Source of the DNA: Budvicia aquatica DSM 5075 = ATCC 35567
GTDB lineage: Bacteria > Pseudomonadota > Gammaproteobacteria > Enterobacterales > Enterobacteriaceae
Direction of reading: 5' to 3'
NCBI RefSeq assembly: GCF_000427805.1
Contig: NZ_ATYS01000005.1
Coordinates: forward strand, 229,234-293,233
DNA: 64,000 nt
Shown: in pieces, positions 1 to 9,298 of the stretch
Numbering within the stretch: the first letter of the stretch is position 1
Layout: each line of letters starts with the position of its first letter
Made by a program: the position numbers and the translations under genes
Notes under the pieces: generated by a model
What the model was told of the DNA's origin: nothing
The model's input: only the letters and a program-made list of their open reading frames with translations
Database searches by the model: none

Positions 1-320
1 TGGCCGAATATCAGCGTTGCCTGAGCCTGCCGGGCACCGCCTATGGCATTTGTGAAGACTATCGGGCCAGCGCGGGTATCGACCTTGAACATGATGAAGA
101 AGATATCAGACAGGGCAATCACCTGACCTGTCCGTTAATGGCCCTTTGGGGTAAAAACGGTGCCATTGAACAATGTTTTGAACCATTAAACGAGTGGAAA
201 AAAGTCGCGGCTCAGGTCGAGGGTAAAGCCATGCCGTCGGGCCACTATATTGCTGAAGAAGTCCCTGAGCTGCTGATTGCCGAAGCGCTGAGCTTTTTCT
301 CATCCATCAATGACCTATAA
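1..320 (+). CDS. Haloacetate dehalogenase-like alpha/beta hydrolase, 3' end only
   Basis: Only the last ~105 codons lie in the window, in the frame starting at base 3; the start is off the left edge. The visible protein has the C-terminal cap and core segment typical of fluoroacetate/haloacetate dehalogenases: a CEDYRASAGIDLEHD stretch, the CPLMALWG strand, and SGHYIAEEVPE, whose His would be the catalytic-triad base. The family hydrolyses carbon-halogen bonds or esters through an Asp nucleophile, which is not visible here. The stop lies 11 bases before the leuC-type gene, so the hydrolase is probably the upstream member of the same operon. The family call is fairly secure. The substrate is unknown, and a plain esterase or epoxide hydrolase remains possible. 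Confidence 0.75.
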   Translation, partial: AEYQRCLSLPGTAYGICEDYRASAGIDLEHDEEDIRQGNHLTCPLMALWGKNGAIEQCFEPLNEWKKVAAQVEGKAMPSGHYIAEEVPELLIAEALSFFSSINDL

Positions 321-331
321 GAGACAACACC

Positions 332-1756
332 ATGGCCTCAGCAAAAACGCTGTATCAGAAGTTTATCGATTCCCATACGGTACGCGAACTGGATAATCAG
401 GGTAACGTGCTGCTCTATATTGACCGCTCAATTCTGAATGAATACACCAGCCCGCAGGCCTTTAGCGGCCTTAGAGACAATAAACGTAAAGCATGGCGCC
501 CTGAAAGCACGCTGCTGAACGTTGATCACGTTAATCCGACCCGCCCGCTGCGCGATGCCAATATGACCGACCCCGGCGGGCAGCTACAGGTCGATTACTT
601 CCGTGAAAACAGTCGTGACTTCGGTATCGAACTGTTTGACGTATTGGACGTGCGCCAGGGCATTGAGCACGTCGTTGCGCCGGAGCAGGGATTTGTTCTG
701 CCCGGCATGGTGATTGCCGCCGGTGACAGCCATACCACCACTTACGGCGCGCTGGGTGCATTCGGGTTCGGAATCGGTACGTCAGAAATTGAACATTATC
801 TGGCAACCCAAACGTTGGTTTATAAACGACTTAAAACTATGCGGGTCACGGTCACCGGCCGCTTAGGCATCGCAGTGACGGCCAAAGACATTATTATGGC
901 GCTGATTCAAAAAATTGGCGCATCGGGCGCGACCGGATTTGCCATTGAATTCGCCGGGCCGGCTATCGATGAGCTGAGCGTTGAAGGACGAATGACCATC
1001 TGCAATATGGCGGTTGAAGCCGGAGCTCGCGGCGCCTTTATGGCCCCGGATGAAAAAGTTTATCAATATCTGCAGAACAAACCGCGCGCGCCAAAAGGCG
1101 AGCTATGGCAGCAGGCGGTGCAGTCATGGCGCCAGCTACGTTCCGACCCCGGTGCCGTATTCGATCTTGAAGTCGCCCTGGACTGCAATATGCTGGAACC
1201 TATGGTGACATGGGGGATCAGTCCCGATCAGGCCGATAATATCAATGGAAGCCTGCCCGATCCGTCTGATGAAAAAGATCCACACAAGCGTTTGGCACAG
1301 GAAAAAGCCCTTGCCTATATGGAACTTGCGCCCAAAACCCGCCTGACGGATATCCGCATTTCCCATGCCTTTATTGGCTCATGCACCAACGGTCGGATTG
1401 AAGATCTGCGCTTAGCGGCAGAGGTACTCAAAGGCCGTAAAGTCGCTGCCCACGTCAGAGCCATGATTATTCCCGGCTCAACCTTAGTCAGACAGCAGGC
1501 TGAGCGGGAAGGTTTGGCAAAAATATTCACCGATGCCGGATTTGAGTGGCGTCAGTCAGGGTGTTCGATGTGTCTGGCGATGAACGAAGACGTACTCCAA
1601 CCGGGCGACCGCTGTGCCTCCAGCACCAACCGCAACTTTGCCGGACGCCAAGGTGCCGGTTCTAAAACCCATCTGATGAGCCCGTCAATGGTGGCAGCCG
1701 CCGCAATCGCCGGCCATTTAGCCGACGTTCGCTTAATTAACGGTGGAGCAAAATAA
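332..1756 (+). CDS. leuC: LeuC-family dehydratase large subunit (3-isopropylmalate dehydratase-like paralogue)
   Basis: A 474-residue aconitase-superfamily large subunit; E. coli LeuC has 466. The three cysteines that bind the [4Fe-4S] cluster are visible at C351 (GSCTN) and C411/C414 (GCSMC), and the substrate-site GDSHTTTYGALG segment is intact. LeuC with LeuD isomerises 2- to 3-isopropylmalate by dehydration and rehydration in the cytoplasm. The N-terminal region (NVDHVNPTRPLRDANMTD) is clearly different from housekeeping LeuC, and neither leuA nor leuB is next to it; a hydrolase gene lies upstream and a LysR gene downstream. It is therefore likely a second copy acting on another malate- or tartrate-like substrate, which is inference. 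The stop overlaps the leuD start by one base. Confidence 0.85.
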   Translation: MASAKTLYQKFIDSHTVRELDNQGNVLLYIDRSILNEYTSPQAFSGLRDNKRKAWRPESTLLNVDHVNPTRPLRDANMTDPGGQLQVDYFRENSRDFGIELFDVLDVRQGIEHVVAPEQGFVLPGMVIAAGDSHTTTYGALGAFGFGIGTSEIEHYLATQTLVYKRLKTMRVTVTGRLGIAVTAKDIIMALIQKIGASGATGFAIEFAGPAIDELSVEGRMTICNMAVEAGARGAFMAPDEKVYQYLQNKPRAPKGELWQQAVQSWRQLRSDPGAVFDLEVALDCNMLEPMVTWGISPDQADNINGSLPDPSDEKDPHKRLAQEKALAYMELAPKTRLTDIRISHAFIGSCTNGRIEDLRLAAEVLKGRKVAAHVRAMIIPGSTLVRQQAEREGLAKIFTDAGFEWRQSGCSMCLAMNEDVLQPGDRCASSTNRNFAGRQGAGSKTHLMSPSMVAAAAIAGHLADVRLINGGAK

Positions 1757-2373
1757 TGCACACATTTACCCGAGTACAAGCAAAGGCGGCACCAATGCTG
1801 GACGCCAATATCGATACAGACGTTATTATGCCAAAGCAGTTTCTGAAAGGCATTGACCGGCAAAACCTCGATCGCGGCCTGTTCTTCGATCAACGCACCC
1901 TGGCCGACGGCAGCCTTAACCCTGACTTTATTCTTAACCGCCCAGACTGGCAGGGCAGCCAATTCTTAGTGGTTGGTCCCAACTTCGGCTGCGGCTCAAG
2001 CCGTGAGCATGCGGTATGGGGTATGCAACAATCGGGCATCCGCGCGCTGATTGGCACTTCATTTGCCGGTATCTTTGGTGATAACTGCCAGCGCAACGGC
2101 GTATTGCTAATCCGATTATCTGAAGAACAGCTGGCCGAAATCGGCCGGGCGGCAAGCCAGCCACAAACCAATACGCTCACCATCGACCTACCGGAACAAA
2201 AAATCATCCTCAGCGAGGGTAAAACCATCGCCTTCCAGATCGATGACCGCAATAAAGAAGCCCTAATAAAAGGCCTCGACGCCATCGGCGTTACGATGGA
2301 ATACAAACAGGATATAACAGAGTTCGAGAAAAATTACTTAGCGCAGAATCCGTGGCTGGTAGTGAATCAATAG
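1756..2373 (+). CDS. leuD: LeuD-family dehydratase small subunit
   Basis: A 205-residue small (swivel-domain) subunit partner of the preceding LeuC-type protein; E. coli LeuD has 201. The signature NFGCGSSREHA is at residues 76-86, and the DANIDTDVIMPKQFL N-terminus is typical of the family. Its start ATG shares one base with the leuC stop (TAATG), so the two are translationally coupled and should form the heterodimer. As with LeuC, the absence of leuA and leuB and the company of a hydrolase and a LysR gene suggest a paralogue rather than the leucine-pathway copy. The following 380 bases hold no gene but a hairpin array. Confidence 0.86.
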   Translation: MHTFTRVQAKAAPMLDANIDTDVIMPKQFLKGIDRQNLDRGLFFDQRTLADGSLNPDFILNRPDWQGSQFLVVGPNFGCGSSREHAVWGMQQSGIRALIGTSFAGIFGDNCQRNGVLLIRLSEEQLAEIGRAASQPQTNTLTIDLPEQKIILSEGKTIAFQIDDRNKEALIKGLDAIGVTMEYKQDITEFEKNYLAQNPWLVVNQ

Positions 2374-2453
2374 CCTCCTTGGTCTTGTCCTTTTCAGTTG
2401 ATCTTCTAATCGAGCGTACGAATATTGCCGAAAGAAGCACAAAAGTAGCACGG

Positions 2454-2629
2454 CCCGCATGGATGCGGGTCGAGGTACGGCTTCGTCGGAAAAAATTGTA
2501 GGAACAATTTTGAACAGCACTTCTGTGCTGGCCCTGAAAGGGCGAGTCTCATGGATGAGGCGAGTAAACCAATCCGTACCGGTGCGTTAAGCCTTTTTGC
2601 TGACTGAGGTTGCCGCTGCAAAGCAGCGG
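2454..2629. repeat. Array of six small perfect hairpins
   Basis: Six perfect inverted repeats follow each other in 176 bases: CCCGCAT-GG-ATGCGGG (2454-2469), AAAATTGT-N4-ACAATTTT (2492-2511), CAGCAC-TTCT-GTGCTG (2515-2530), GCCCT-GAA-AGGGC (2531-2543), CTCAT-GG-ATGAG (2548-2559) and CCGCTGC-AAA-GCAGCGG (2613-2629). No credible ORF crosses it. It lies between the convergent leuD-type and LysR genes, so it may serve as a transcription barrier, or be a dispersed palindromic element. Confidence 0.75.
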
Positions 2630-2649
2630 TCAATATTCGGGGCGGGGCC

Positions 2650-2683
2650 GCGGGGTGCGGGGTGCGGGGTGCGGGGTGCGGGG
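2650..2683. repeat. GCGGGGT heptamer tandem repeat
   Basis: Four full copies of the 7-mer GCGGGGT plus a partial fifth, directly after the hairpin array and in an otherwise moderate-GC stretch. G-runs of four recur every seven bases, so slippage, or G-quadruplex formation on this strand, is plausible but untested. Confidence 0.85.
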
Positions 2684-2755
2684 ACTTAGTCTTACACTTC
2701 ACCACTGACGGACGAAACCTATAGGCAAATCTATGCAGACAGACCGGCATCACCT

Positions 2756-3664
2756 TTATTTTTTGAAATATTCCTCTAAAAACTCCACACACACCTTCAA
2801 CTTGGCCGAATTCGATAACCGCACCGGATACACCGCCCAAACATCCGCATCCTGCGCATAATCAGGTAATACCCTCACCAGCCTTCCCTCATCAATATGA
2901 GGCTTAGCATCCCAGTCAGAACGCAGAAATATACCGTGACCATCCAACCCCCATTTCATCACAATGGCACCGCTGTTAGATGAAAGCCGCCCGTCAACCC
3001 GCACGACCTGCTCTTTGTCACCTTTGGCGCTGAGCCGCCAGCTTCCAAACGGCGTATCCCGCTCTTTGATCACCAGACAATCGTGGTGAACTAAGTCATC
3101 CAGATTCTGCGGCATTCCCTTTTCGGCTAAATAGGCCGGTGAAGCACAGAGTATTCGGTTGTTATCCAGCAGCTTTTTAGCCCGATAGTGATTGGGTAAA
3201 TCACTGCCGACCCGAATTTCCAGATCGTAACCTTCAGCCACCAGATCGACGACGTTGTCAGAGGTTACCAGCTGAATCGCTAACTGTGGGTAGCGTTTTG
3301 CCAACAGTGAAATCGCCGGAGCCACATAATGGCGACCAAAACCGAAAGAGCAGACAATTCGCAACGTTCCCTGAGGTGCACGACGGCTAGCAGACACGTC
3401 ACTCAAGAAATCATCAACGTCATCTAAGATTCGGTCAGCCCAGCGTCGGGCCTTCTCGCCGTCTTCGGTCAGCACGATACTGCGCGTACTACGGTGAAAC
3501 AGACGAACGTCTAACACCGCTTCCAGAATATTAATCCGCTTACTGATATAGGCCGGAGAAACGCCGAGTTCTACCGCTGCTTTAGCAAAACTGTGCTTTC
3601 TTACCACGGTAAGAAATACGCGTAAGTCTTCATTCAGAGGAAGCTGAGAGCGATTAATCCCCAT
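2756..3664 (-). CDS. LysR-family transcriptional regulator (DmlR-like)
   Basis: A 302-residue LysR-type regulator. The N-terminal winged helix-turn-helix spans about residues 12-72 (LRVFLTVVRKHSFAKAAVELGVSPAYISKRI), followed by the linker helix and a periplasmic-binding-protein-like effector domain from about 95. The HTH and the RSTRSIVLTEDG hinge resemble DmlR, the D-malate regulator of E. coli, and other regulators of hydroxy-acid catabolism. It is convergent with the leuC/leuD-type pair, so it does not share a promoter with them, but it is the obvious candidate regulator of that operon. The effector is unknown. The ATG is followed directly by a normal family N-terminus, which supports this start. 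Confidence 0.85.
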   Translation of the reverse strand: MGINRSQLPLNEDLRVFLTVVRKHSFAKAAVELGVSPAYISKRINILEAVLDVRLFHRSTRSIVLTEDGEKARRWADRILDDVDDFLSDVSASRRAPQGTLRIVCSFGFGRHYVAPAISLLAKRYPQLAIQLVTSDNVVDLVAEGYDLEIRVGSDLPNHYRAKKLLDNNRILCASPAYLAEKGMPQNLDDLVHHDCLVIKERDTPFGSWRLSAKGDKEQVVRVDGRLSSNSGAIVMKWGLDGHGIFLRSDWDAKPHIDEGRLVRVLPDYAQDADVWAVYPVRLSNSAKLKVCVEFLEEYFKK

Positions 3665-3926
3665 ATGGCGATGCCTTGCGTTCAGATAATTGTTTTAGCT
3701 TAACGATTTTCATTCCATACTCCGGTTTATTATCGGTTATGATTTCAGAATAAAGAAAACGGAAACACTATATAATCCAGAAACAGCCTGATATTTGACT
3801 TTATTTCCACCCTTCAACAGTCGGGTTATAGTCGGGTCAGATAAAGCATGATAAATTACCATACAAGTTGTCCTTCAATACAGCCACTCCCCATAATGAC
3901 CTAATAGAGCATATTCTTTCCTAGCC

Positions 3927-3946
3927 TAGATGAATCGATTCATCTA
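3927..3946. promoter_or_regulatory. 20-bp perfect palindrome upstream of ygjV (Cra/LacI-type operator candidate)
   Basis: TAGATGAATC followed by its exact reverse complement. The core TGAATCGATTCA has the central CG and TGAA arms of Cra (FruR)-type LacI-family operators. It overlaps the expected -35 region of the promoter whose TATAAT is at 3961-3966, so a bound repressor would block transcription of ygjV. The remaining 3665-3926 stretch between the LysR gene and this site shows nothing else I can name. Confidence 0.6.
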
Positions 3947-3960
3947 CCTCGTTACGCGTC

Positions 3961-3966
3961 TATAAT
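3961..3966 (+). promoter_or_regulatory. Probable -10 element of the ygjV promoter
   Basis: A perfect TATAAT, 43 bases before the ATG of ygjV. The matching -35 region is weak (about GATTCA at 3937-3942) and lies inside the 20-bp palindrome. Confidence 0.5.
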
Positions 3967-4008
3967 CTATACAGAACGACACATCATTTACTACAAGGAC
4001 ATTTTGTC

Positions 4009-4611
4009 ATGACAGTTTATTGGATTGCTCAGTCTCTTGGTGGCTTAGCATTTCTGGTCGGTATTACTATGTTTTTTAACCGCAACGAACGTGGTTTTAA
4101 ATACCAGCTTTCAGGCTATTCGACCATTATGAGCATCCATTTTTTTATGATGGGCGCCAACGCCGCCGGCATGAGCGTATTACTCAGCGCAATCCGCACC
4201 GTCACATCAATTTGGTGGCGCAGTATTTGGGTCATGATGGTGTTTATCACCCTGACGCTGATCTTAGCCACGATTAACATCAAACATCCGATTGAAATTC
4301 TACCGATCGCCGGCACTATCGCCAGTACCTGGGCAATGTTTCGTACCCACGGTTTAAAAATGCGCAGCATCATGTGGTGTTCTACTGCCTGCTGGGTTAC
4401 CCACAATATCTGGATTGGCTCCATCGGCGGTTCACTGATCGAGTCCAGCTTTTTAGTCATGAACGGCTTTAATATCATACGCTTCTATCGCATGCAAAAA
4501 CGCGGCATTGATCCATTTGCGGTAGAAAGCCGGATAGTTAAAGCCAAAGAGGCTGAGGGGAAAGAAAGCGCTACGGCAGAGATAAAAGAAAATTCACAGG
4601 GTCAAAAATAG
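4009..4611 (+). CDS. ygjV: YgjV-family inner membrane protein
   Basis: A 200-residue polytopic membrane protein matching E. coli YgjV (183 aa) along most of its length: the N-terminal YWIAQSLGGLAFLVGITMFFNR, the central IEILPIAGTIASTWAMFRTHGL and the C-terminal NGFNIIRFYRMQKRGIDPF. About five to six hydrophobic segments are visible, and a charged Lys/Glu-rich tail of ~35 residues extends past the E. coli protein. The family has no established function. It is a single gene behind its own promoter and the palindrome at 3927-3946, and it ends before a hairpin shared with convergent selB. An AAGGA ribosome site lies upstream of the ATG. Confidence 0.9.
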   Translation: MTVYWIAQSLGGLAFLVGITMFFNRNERGFKYQLSGYSTIMSIHFFMMGANAAGMSVLLSAIRTVTSIWWRSIWVMMVFITLTLILATINIKHPIEILPIAGTIASTWAMFRTHGLKMRSIMWCSTACWVTHNIWIGSIGGSLIESSFLVMNGFNIIRFYRMQKRGIDPFAVESRIVKAKEAEGKESATAEIKENSQGQK

Positions 4612-4632
4612 ATAAATCCAGAGTCGCTGTCA

Positions 4633-4658
4633 CATGTCCGGCAAGAATACCGGACATG
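4633..4658. terminator. Hairpin between ygjV and selB
   Basis: CATGTCCGG and CCGGACATG form a 9-bp stem around an 8-base loop, between the two convergent genes. There is no long T-run, so it is terminator-like rather than a classic terminator. Confidence 0.55.
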
Positions 4659-4686
4659 ACTGAAAATTCAGACTAATTGTGCTTCC

Positions 4687-6567
4687 TCAGTCCATAAATA
4701 GCCCGCTGTCTCGTAATACATGGTCATTGCCGCGCCGCCGGGTAAATCCGCTGCGGTCAAAAAACTCCAGTACCTGAATAGCCAGCTTACGCCCTACGCC
4801 GAGGCGATCGCGGAAGTCTGCGGCGCTGGTACTCCCCTGAGTTGCATGCATGGTGCGGATTAAGTCGGCAAATTGACGAATCCGACTGCTCAGATAGTAG
4901 CGATCCCGAACGACGGCGGTCACGTGCCCTAGCTGAGCCCCTTTGCGCAATACCGCCCTAACCTGTTGCTCATCCAGCCCCAGTTCAGTGGCCAGATCGC
5001 GAACCCAATAGGGGTCATCACCAAACTGCGCTTGCAGACGATCCCATACGGCCTGTTCGTCAGCGCTAAACGCCAGGCTGAACTCAGGCAGATGCAACCA
5101 GCCCCGACTGTTATTAATCAGCGAGTCACTGAGTAAACTATCAATCAGCGCAAAAACCAGCCCTTCCGGTTCAGAAGGCAATGCCATGCGCCGCAATCGG
5201 GCACGCCCTAAGCCAAGCTGGTCCAGATGCTGTTGATGGAATGTTCTTAGGGTGGCAATCAGATGTTGCCTAAACGCCTCAACGTTGCCCGGAGCCAGAG
5301 CCGTATCACCGACCACTTTAGCCTGCGCTCCGGCCAATAGATCGTTCAAACCGCTGTCGGTAAGCTGGCGCGCCCAGCCAAACTCGCTAAGAGACAGGCA
5401 GCCTTCGGCCAGACGTAAATCCAGCACCTGAGAATCCAGCGTTGCTTCACTTAATTGATGCAGCTTGCCCAAATATTCAGGCTGACGCTTGCCCCGGCGC
5501 GGAGGCTGAAGAGACAGAACCCGGGCTCCGCCTAAGGTTTCACGCGCATTGATATCGCGGACAATAATTCGATCGTTTTCAACTAACAGCAGAGGCTCAT
5601 CAAGCACCAGTTCGACCAGCACATCACTACCGGCGCTGATAGCCCCTTCCTGTAACTGAGAAACACGGCCGGTGATATGATTGACTGAGTGATGAAGGTG
5701 CACCGACTGCCAGTGGCGTAAGGGTTTATCACAATGAAGCAGTGCCAGCACGCGATCGCTGCTTTCCGGCGGACGTTGCTCAAGCAGCCAATCGCCGCGA
5801 TTCACTTCTTGTTTACTGATATCACCGGCAATATTCAACGCAATACGATCGCCGGCTCCCGCCTGTTCCGACGGCTGGTTCTGGGCGTGAATTCCCCTGA
5901 CCCGTACCGGTCGGTTTGCGCCGGTCATCCACAGGGAATCTCCGACGCTGACCTTTCCGCTAAAGGCGGTACCGGTTACCACTAACCCACTGCCTTTGAT
6001 GGTAAAAACCCGGTCGACCGCTAAGCGGAAACGGCTGCCGGTCGCCTGAATATCTTCAACTCGCTGTTGATAGAGAGCAATAAGATGGTCACGCAGCTCG
6101 TCAATACCGGTTCCTGCCGGAGCTGCGGTCACGAAGATCGGGCAATGGTGCCAGTTCTGAGCGGCCAGCTCATCGTTAATCTGTTGCCTGACCTGATCAA
6201 CTCTTTCTGCCGTAACGCGGTCGGCTTTTGTCAGGGCAACGGTAATAGCCGGAATGCCAACCAGACGAAGAATAGCCAGATGCTCACGGGTCTGAGCCAT
6301 AATGCCGTCATCGCAGGCAACCACTAATAAAGCATGTTGAACGCCGTCGACACCGGCCAGCATATTGGCTAAGAATTTTTCATGGCCGGGAACGTCGATA
6401 AAGCCTAAGACCTGACCGTCGGCCAATGGAAGATAGGCGTAGCCCAAATCGATAGTCATTCCCCGGCGTTTCTCTTCCGGTAGTCGATCTGTTTCTCCGC
6501 TGCCGGTAAGCGCCTGTAGCAAGGTAGATTTACCGTGGTCAACGTGTCCGGCGGTAGCAATAATCAT
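4687..6567 (-). CDS. selB: Selenocysteine-specific elongation factor SelB
   Basis: SelB delivers Sec-tRNA(Sec) to the ribosome at UGA codons followed by a SECIS hairpin. At 626 residues it is close to the E. coli protein (614). The N-terminal GTPase domain has the P-loop GHVDHGKS (residues 7-14), the DVPGHE G3 motif and the TKAD G4 motif, followed by two EF-Tu-like beta domains. The C-terminal third has the four winged-helix repeats that bind SECIS RNA. The start ATG overlaps the end of selA by 4 bases (ATGA), so both come from one transcript. Its clients in this window are the two fdoG-type genes, each with an in-frame UGA. Confidence 0.97.
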   Translation of the reverse strand: MIIATAGHVDHGKSTLLQALTGSGETDRLPEEKRRGMTIDLGYAYLPLADGQVLGFIDVPGHEKFLANMLAGVDGVQHALLVVACDDGIMAQTREHLAILRLVGIPAITVALTKADRVTAERVDQVRQQINDELAAQNWHHCPIFVTAAPAGTGIDELRDHLIALYQQRVEDIQATGSRFRLAVDRVFTIKGSGLVVTGTAFSGKVSVGDSLWMTGANRPVRVRGIHAQNQPSEQAGAGDRIALNIAGDISKQEVNRGDWLLEQRPPESSDRVLALLHCDKPLRHWQSVHLHHSVNHITGRVSQLQEGAISAGSDVLVELVLDEPLLLVENDRIIVRDINARETLGGARVLSLQPPRRGKRQPEYLGKLHQLSEATLDSQVLDLRLAEGCLSLSEFGWARQLTDSGLNDLLAGAQAKVVGDTALAPGNVEAFRQHLIATLRTFHQQHLDQLGLGRARLRRMALPSEPEGLVFALIDSLLSDSLINNSRGWLHLPEFSLAFSADEQAVWDRLQAQFGDDPYWVRDLATELGLDEQQVRAVLRKGAQLGHVTAVVRDRYYLSSRIRQFADLIRTMHATQGSTSAADFRDRLGVGRKLAIQVLEFFDRSGFTRRRGNDHVLRDSGLFMD

Positions 6568-7955
6568 GCGAGTAACATCTCCAGCAGCGAGCGTTCATCC
6601 TGAAGGCAGCGTAAATCCAGCCACAGTTTACCTTCCTGTAAGCGGCCAATCACCGGCACCGGCAATCCACGCCACCGTTCGGCCAGCGCTTCCAGCGTCC
6701 GACCGCGCCCGTCTTTAGGCGAGAAAGTTAAGGCGTAGCTCGGCAGACGGTCGACCGGCAAAGAACCACTGCCAATTTGTGACAGGCAAGGTTCCGCAGA
6801 AACATTGAATTCTTCGCCATATCTTTGCTGCAGCGGAGACAGCATGTCTGCCGCCATCCGTTTCATTTCTGATGTATCTCGGCTGAGCAAGCGCAGGGTC
6901 GGCAGGGCTGACTGTAATCGTTCTGGTTGCTGATAGAGCCTGAGCGTTGCCTCTAAAGCCGCCAACGTAATTTTGCCCGCGCGTAATGCCCGTTTCAGCG
7001 GATGGCGCTGTATTTTTTCAATCCAATGCTTAGCACCGACAATAATTCCCGCCTGAGGGCCACCGAGCAGTTTGTCACCGGAGAAGGTGACTAAATCTAC
7101 GCCTGCAGCAATCAAGTTCTGAGGCATCGGTTCGGCCGGTAATCCGTACTGTTGTAAATCAATCAGCGAGCCACTGCCAAGATCGGTGGCAACCGGAAGA
7201 TTGAGCTCACGACCTAACGCCACCAGCTCTTTTTCATCAACCGCCGCAGTAAACCCCTCAATGCTGTAGTTGCTGGTATGAACCTTCATTAACAGACCGG
7301 TATTGTCATTGGCAGCGTCGCGATAATCACGTAAATGAGTGCGATTGGTGGTGCCGACTTCAACCAGTTTGCAACCGGCCTGGCGCATAACGTCCGGCAC
7401 GCGGAATGCACCACCAATCTCAACCAGTTCTCCACGCGAGACCACCACTTCTTTATCCGGCGCAACGGCGGCTAACATAAGCAGTACGGCCGCCGCATTA
7501 TTATTAACGATGCAGGCGGCTTGCGCGCCGGTCAGCTCACACAACAGTTCAGAAATGACGTTATCCCGATGACCGCGCCCTGCGCCGTCCAGATCGTATT
7601 CCAACGTCACCGCGTTGCGCATAGCACTGGCAACGGCATCGATGGCCTCTTCGGCCAGCAATGCACGACCTAGATTAGTATGTAACACCGTACCGCTAAG
7701 ATTAAACACCGGTTGCAGGCCGGCACGCTGTTTGATCATCAGATAACGACTAACTTCACTGGCCCAGTCGTGGCACCATTCCGGCAGGCTGGCACTGTGA
7801 GTAATTTGCTGTCGGGCCTGCTGTTGTAAATAACGCAGTGACTCAACCACTAAATGCTGACCGTACTCTACAACCAGCGCTGACATCGCAGGTTCATTAA
7901 GCAGGCGATCCACTGAGGGTATCTGGCTATAAAGAGATTGAGCTTGGTTATTCAT
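6564..7955 (-). CDS. selA: L-seryl-tRNA(Sec) selenium transferase SelA
   Basis: This PLP enzyme converts Ser-tRNA(Sec) to selenocysteinyl-tRNA(Sec) using selenophosphate. From the ATG at 7955 it is 463 residues, exactly the E. coli length, and begins [19 protein letters not shown]; an upstream in-frame start at 7979 would add eight residues unlike the family, so it was not used. The PLP lysine is K295 in [12 protein letters not shown], and the [20 protein letters not shown] N-terminal segment is present. An AGGT ribosome site precedes the start. It is the first gene of selA-selB; selC and selD are not in the window. Confidence 0.97.
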   Translation of the reverse strand: MNNQAQSLYSQIPSVDRLLNEPAMSALVVEYGQHLVVESLRYLQQQARQQITHSASLPEWCHDWASEVSRYLMIKQRAGLQPVFNLSGTVLHTNLGRALLAEEAIDAVASAMRNAVTLEYDLDGAGRGHRDNVISELLCELTGAQAACIVNNNAAAVLLMLAAVAPDKEVVVSRGELVEIGGAFRVPDVMRQAGCKLVEVGTTNRTHLRDYRDAANDNTGLLMKVHTSNYSIEGFTAAVDEKELVALGRELNLPVATDLGSGSLIDLQQYGLPAEPMPQNLIAAGVDLVTFSGDKLLGGPQAGIIVGAKHWIEKIQRHPLKRALRAGKITLAALEATLRLYQQPERLQSALPTLRLLSRDTSEMKRMAADMLSPLQQRYGEEFNVSAEPCLSQIGSGSLPVDRLPSYALTFSPKDGRGRTLEALAERWRGLPVPVIGRLQEGKLWLDLRCLQDERSLLEMLLA

Positions 7956-8177
7956 TATCGGAGACCTGTTAAAAATCATGGTGCTAATATATCGGCAACC
8001 GGCCTTAAGGTGAAGTACGAGGTGCGCAGGTCGCGGCTGATATCAAGAAAATGGTGAAAATAAATAACACCGACTAAACTTAAAGGATGTAAATGCATTA
8101 GCCATCGTTGCCAACCTAGCCATTTTTATTATCCCCCATTCGTTAAATTTCATAAAAACCATAAGGTGAGTCTCATT

Positions 8178-9245
8178 ATGTCTATCAACATTCGCAGCTT
8201 TGCTGCCACTTCTGAAACCACGCCGGTTGCCTTACACCATATTATCCGCCGGGATCCGCGTGAAAATGACGTCGTGATTAACATTGCCTACTGTGGCGTT
8301 TGCCACTCCGATATCCATCAGGCCCGCAACGAATGGCATAACACCATTTATCCGGTGGTACCGGGGCATGAGATTATCGGTCAGGTGACCTCCGTGGGCA
8401 AAAGCGTGACTAAATTTAAGCCGGGTGACTGGGTGGGCGTCGGCTGTATGGTTGATTCCTGCCAGCACTGTGCATCCTGTACTGAAGGGCTTGAACAGTT
8501 CTGTGAAAATGGCGCAACCTTTACTTATAACGGCAAAGACCGCCACGACGGCACCGTGACTTACGGTGGCTACTCTGAACAAATCGTCGTTTCAGATAAG
8601 TTTGTCTTATCCCTGCCGGAAAAACTCGATCCTAAATCTGCAGCACCGCTGCTGTGCGCCGGTATTACAACCTATTCCCCGCTTCGCCACTGGAATATTG
8701 GTCAAGGCCATAAAGTCGCGGTGGTTGGCCTGGGCGGCCTAGGTCATATGGGACTGAAATTTGCCAAAGCGATGGGCGCTGACGTTACCCTATTCACCCG
8801 CTCCGCCGGAAAAGAGCAAGAAGCATTGCGCTTAGGTGCCGACCATGTGGTGCTATCTACCAATCCAGACCAAATGAAGGCGGTTGCAAATCACTTCGAT
8901 TTTATTCTCGATACCGTCCCTCAACAGCACGACCTCAATCCGTATATTGCCACGCTAAAACGCGATGGTGCACTGGTGCTGGTCGGGTTACTGGAACCGA
9001 TTGAGCCTACGTTCCACAGCGGGCCATTGGTATTGGGCCGAAAAACTCTGGCGGGTTCACTGATTGGCGGAATTCCTGAGACCCAAGAAATGCTCGACTT
9101 TTGTGCGCAACACGGCATTACCTGTGATGTAGAGATGATTAATATTCAGGAAATTAATCAGGCCTATACCCGCATGCTAAACAGCGATGTGAGATACCGG
9201 TTTGTTATTGATATGAAGTCGATTGAAACGGAAGAGAAAGCCTAG
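8178..9245 (+). CDS. Zinc-dependent alcohol dehydrogenase (YahK-like)
   Basis: A 355-residue medium-chain NAD(P)-dependent alcohol/aldehyde dehydrogenase, close to E. coli YahK (349 aa). Catalytic zinc ligands are in CGVCHSD and GHE, the structural-zinc cysteines in DSCQHCASCTEGLEQFC, and the Rossmann glycine motif is GLGGLGHMG. The SLIGGIPETQEMLDFCAQHGI segment is typical of the YahK/cinnamyl-alcohol dehydrogenase branch, which reduces aldehydes with NADPH. The ATG at 8178 was preferred to an in-frame GTG at 8166 because AAGG at 8163-8166 sits at good distance from it and YahK starts there. It is monocistronic, with a hairpin following at 9270-9298. Confidence 0.88.
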   Translation: MSINIRSFAATSETTPVALHHIIRRDPRENDVVINIAYCGVCHSDIHQARNEWHNTIYPVVPGHEIIGQVTSVGKSVTKFKPGDWVGVGCMVDSCQHCASCTEGLEQFCENGATFTYNGKDRHDGTVTYGGYSEQIVVSDKFVLSLPEKLDPKSAAPLLCAGITTYSPLRHWNIGQGHKVAVVGLGGLGHMGLKFAKAMGADVTLFTRSAGKEQEALRLGADHVVLSTNPDQMKAVANHFDFILDTVPQQHDLNPYIATLKRDGALVLVGLLEPIEPTFHSGPLVLGRKTLAGSLIGGIPETQEMLDFCAQHGITCDVEMINIQEINQAYTRMLNSDVRYRFVIDMKSIETEEKA

Positions 9246-9269
9246 TTCTCAACGTTATCAGCCCGAATG

Positions 9270-9298
9270 CTGCCATCCGTTCTCTATCGTGATGGCAG
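9270..9298. terminator. Hairpin after the YahK-like gene
   Basis: CTGCCATC and GATGGCAG make an 8-bp stem with a 13-base loop, 25 bases after the stop codon and followed by a short TATT run. The rest of the 272-base gap up to the ABC operon is AT-rich and probably carries its promoter, but no clear operator was seen. Confidence 0.5.

Noticed and set aside
2454..2683. CRISPR array or transposon end
   Set aside because: The hairpins have different sequences and there are no equal-length spacers, cas genes, or transposase.
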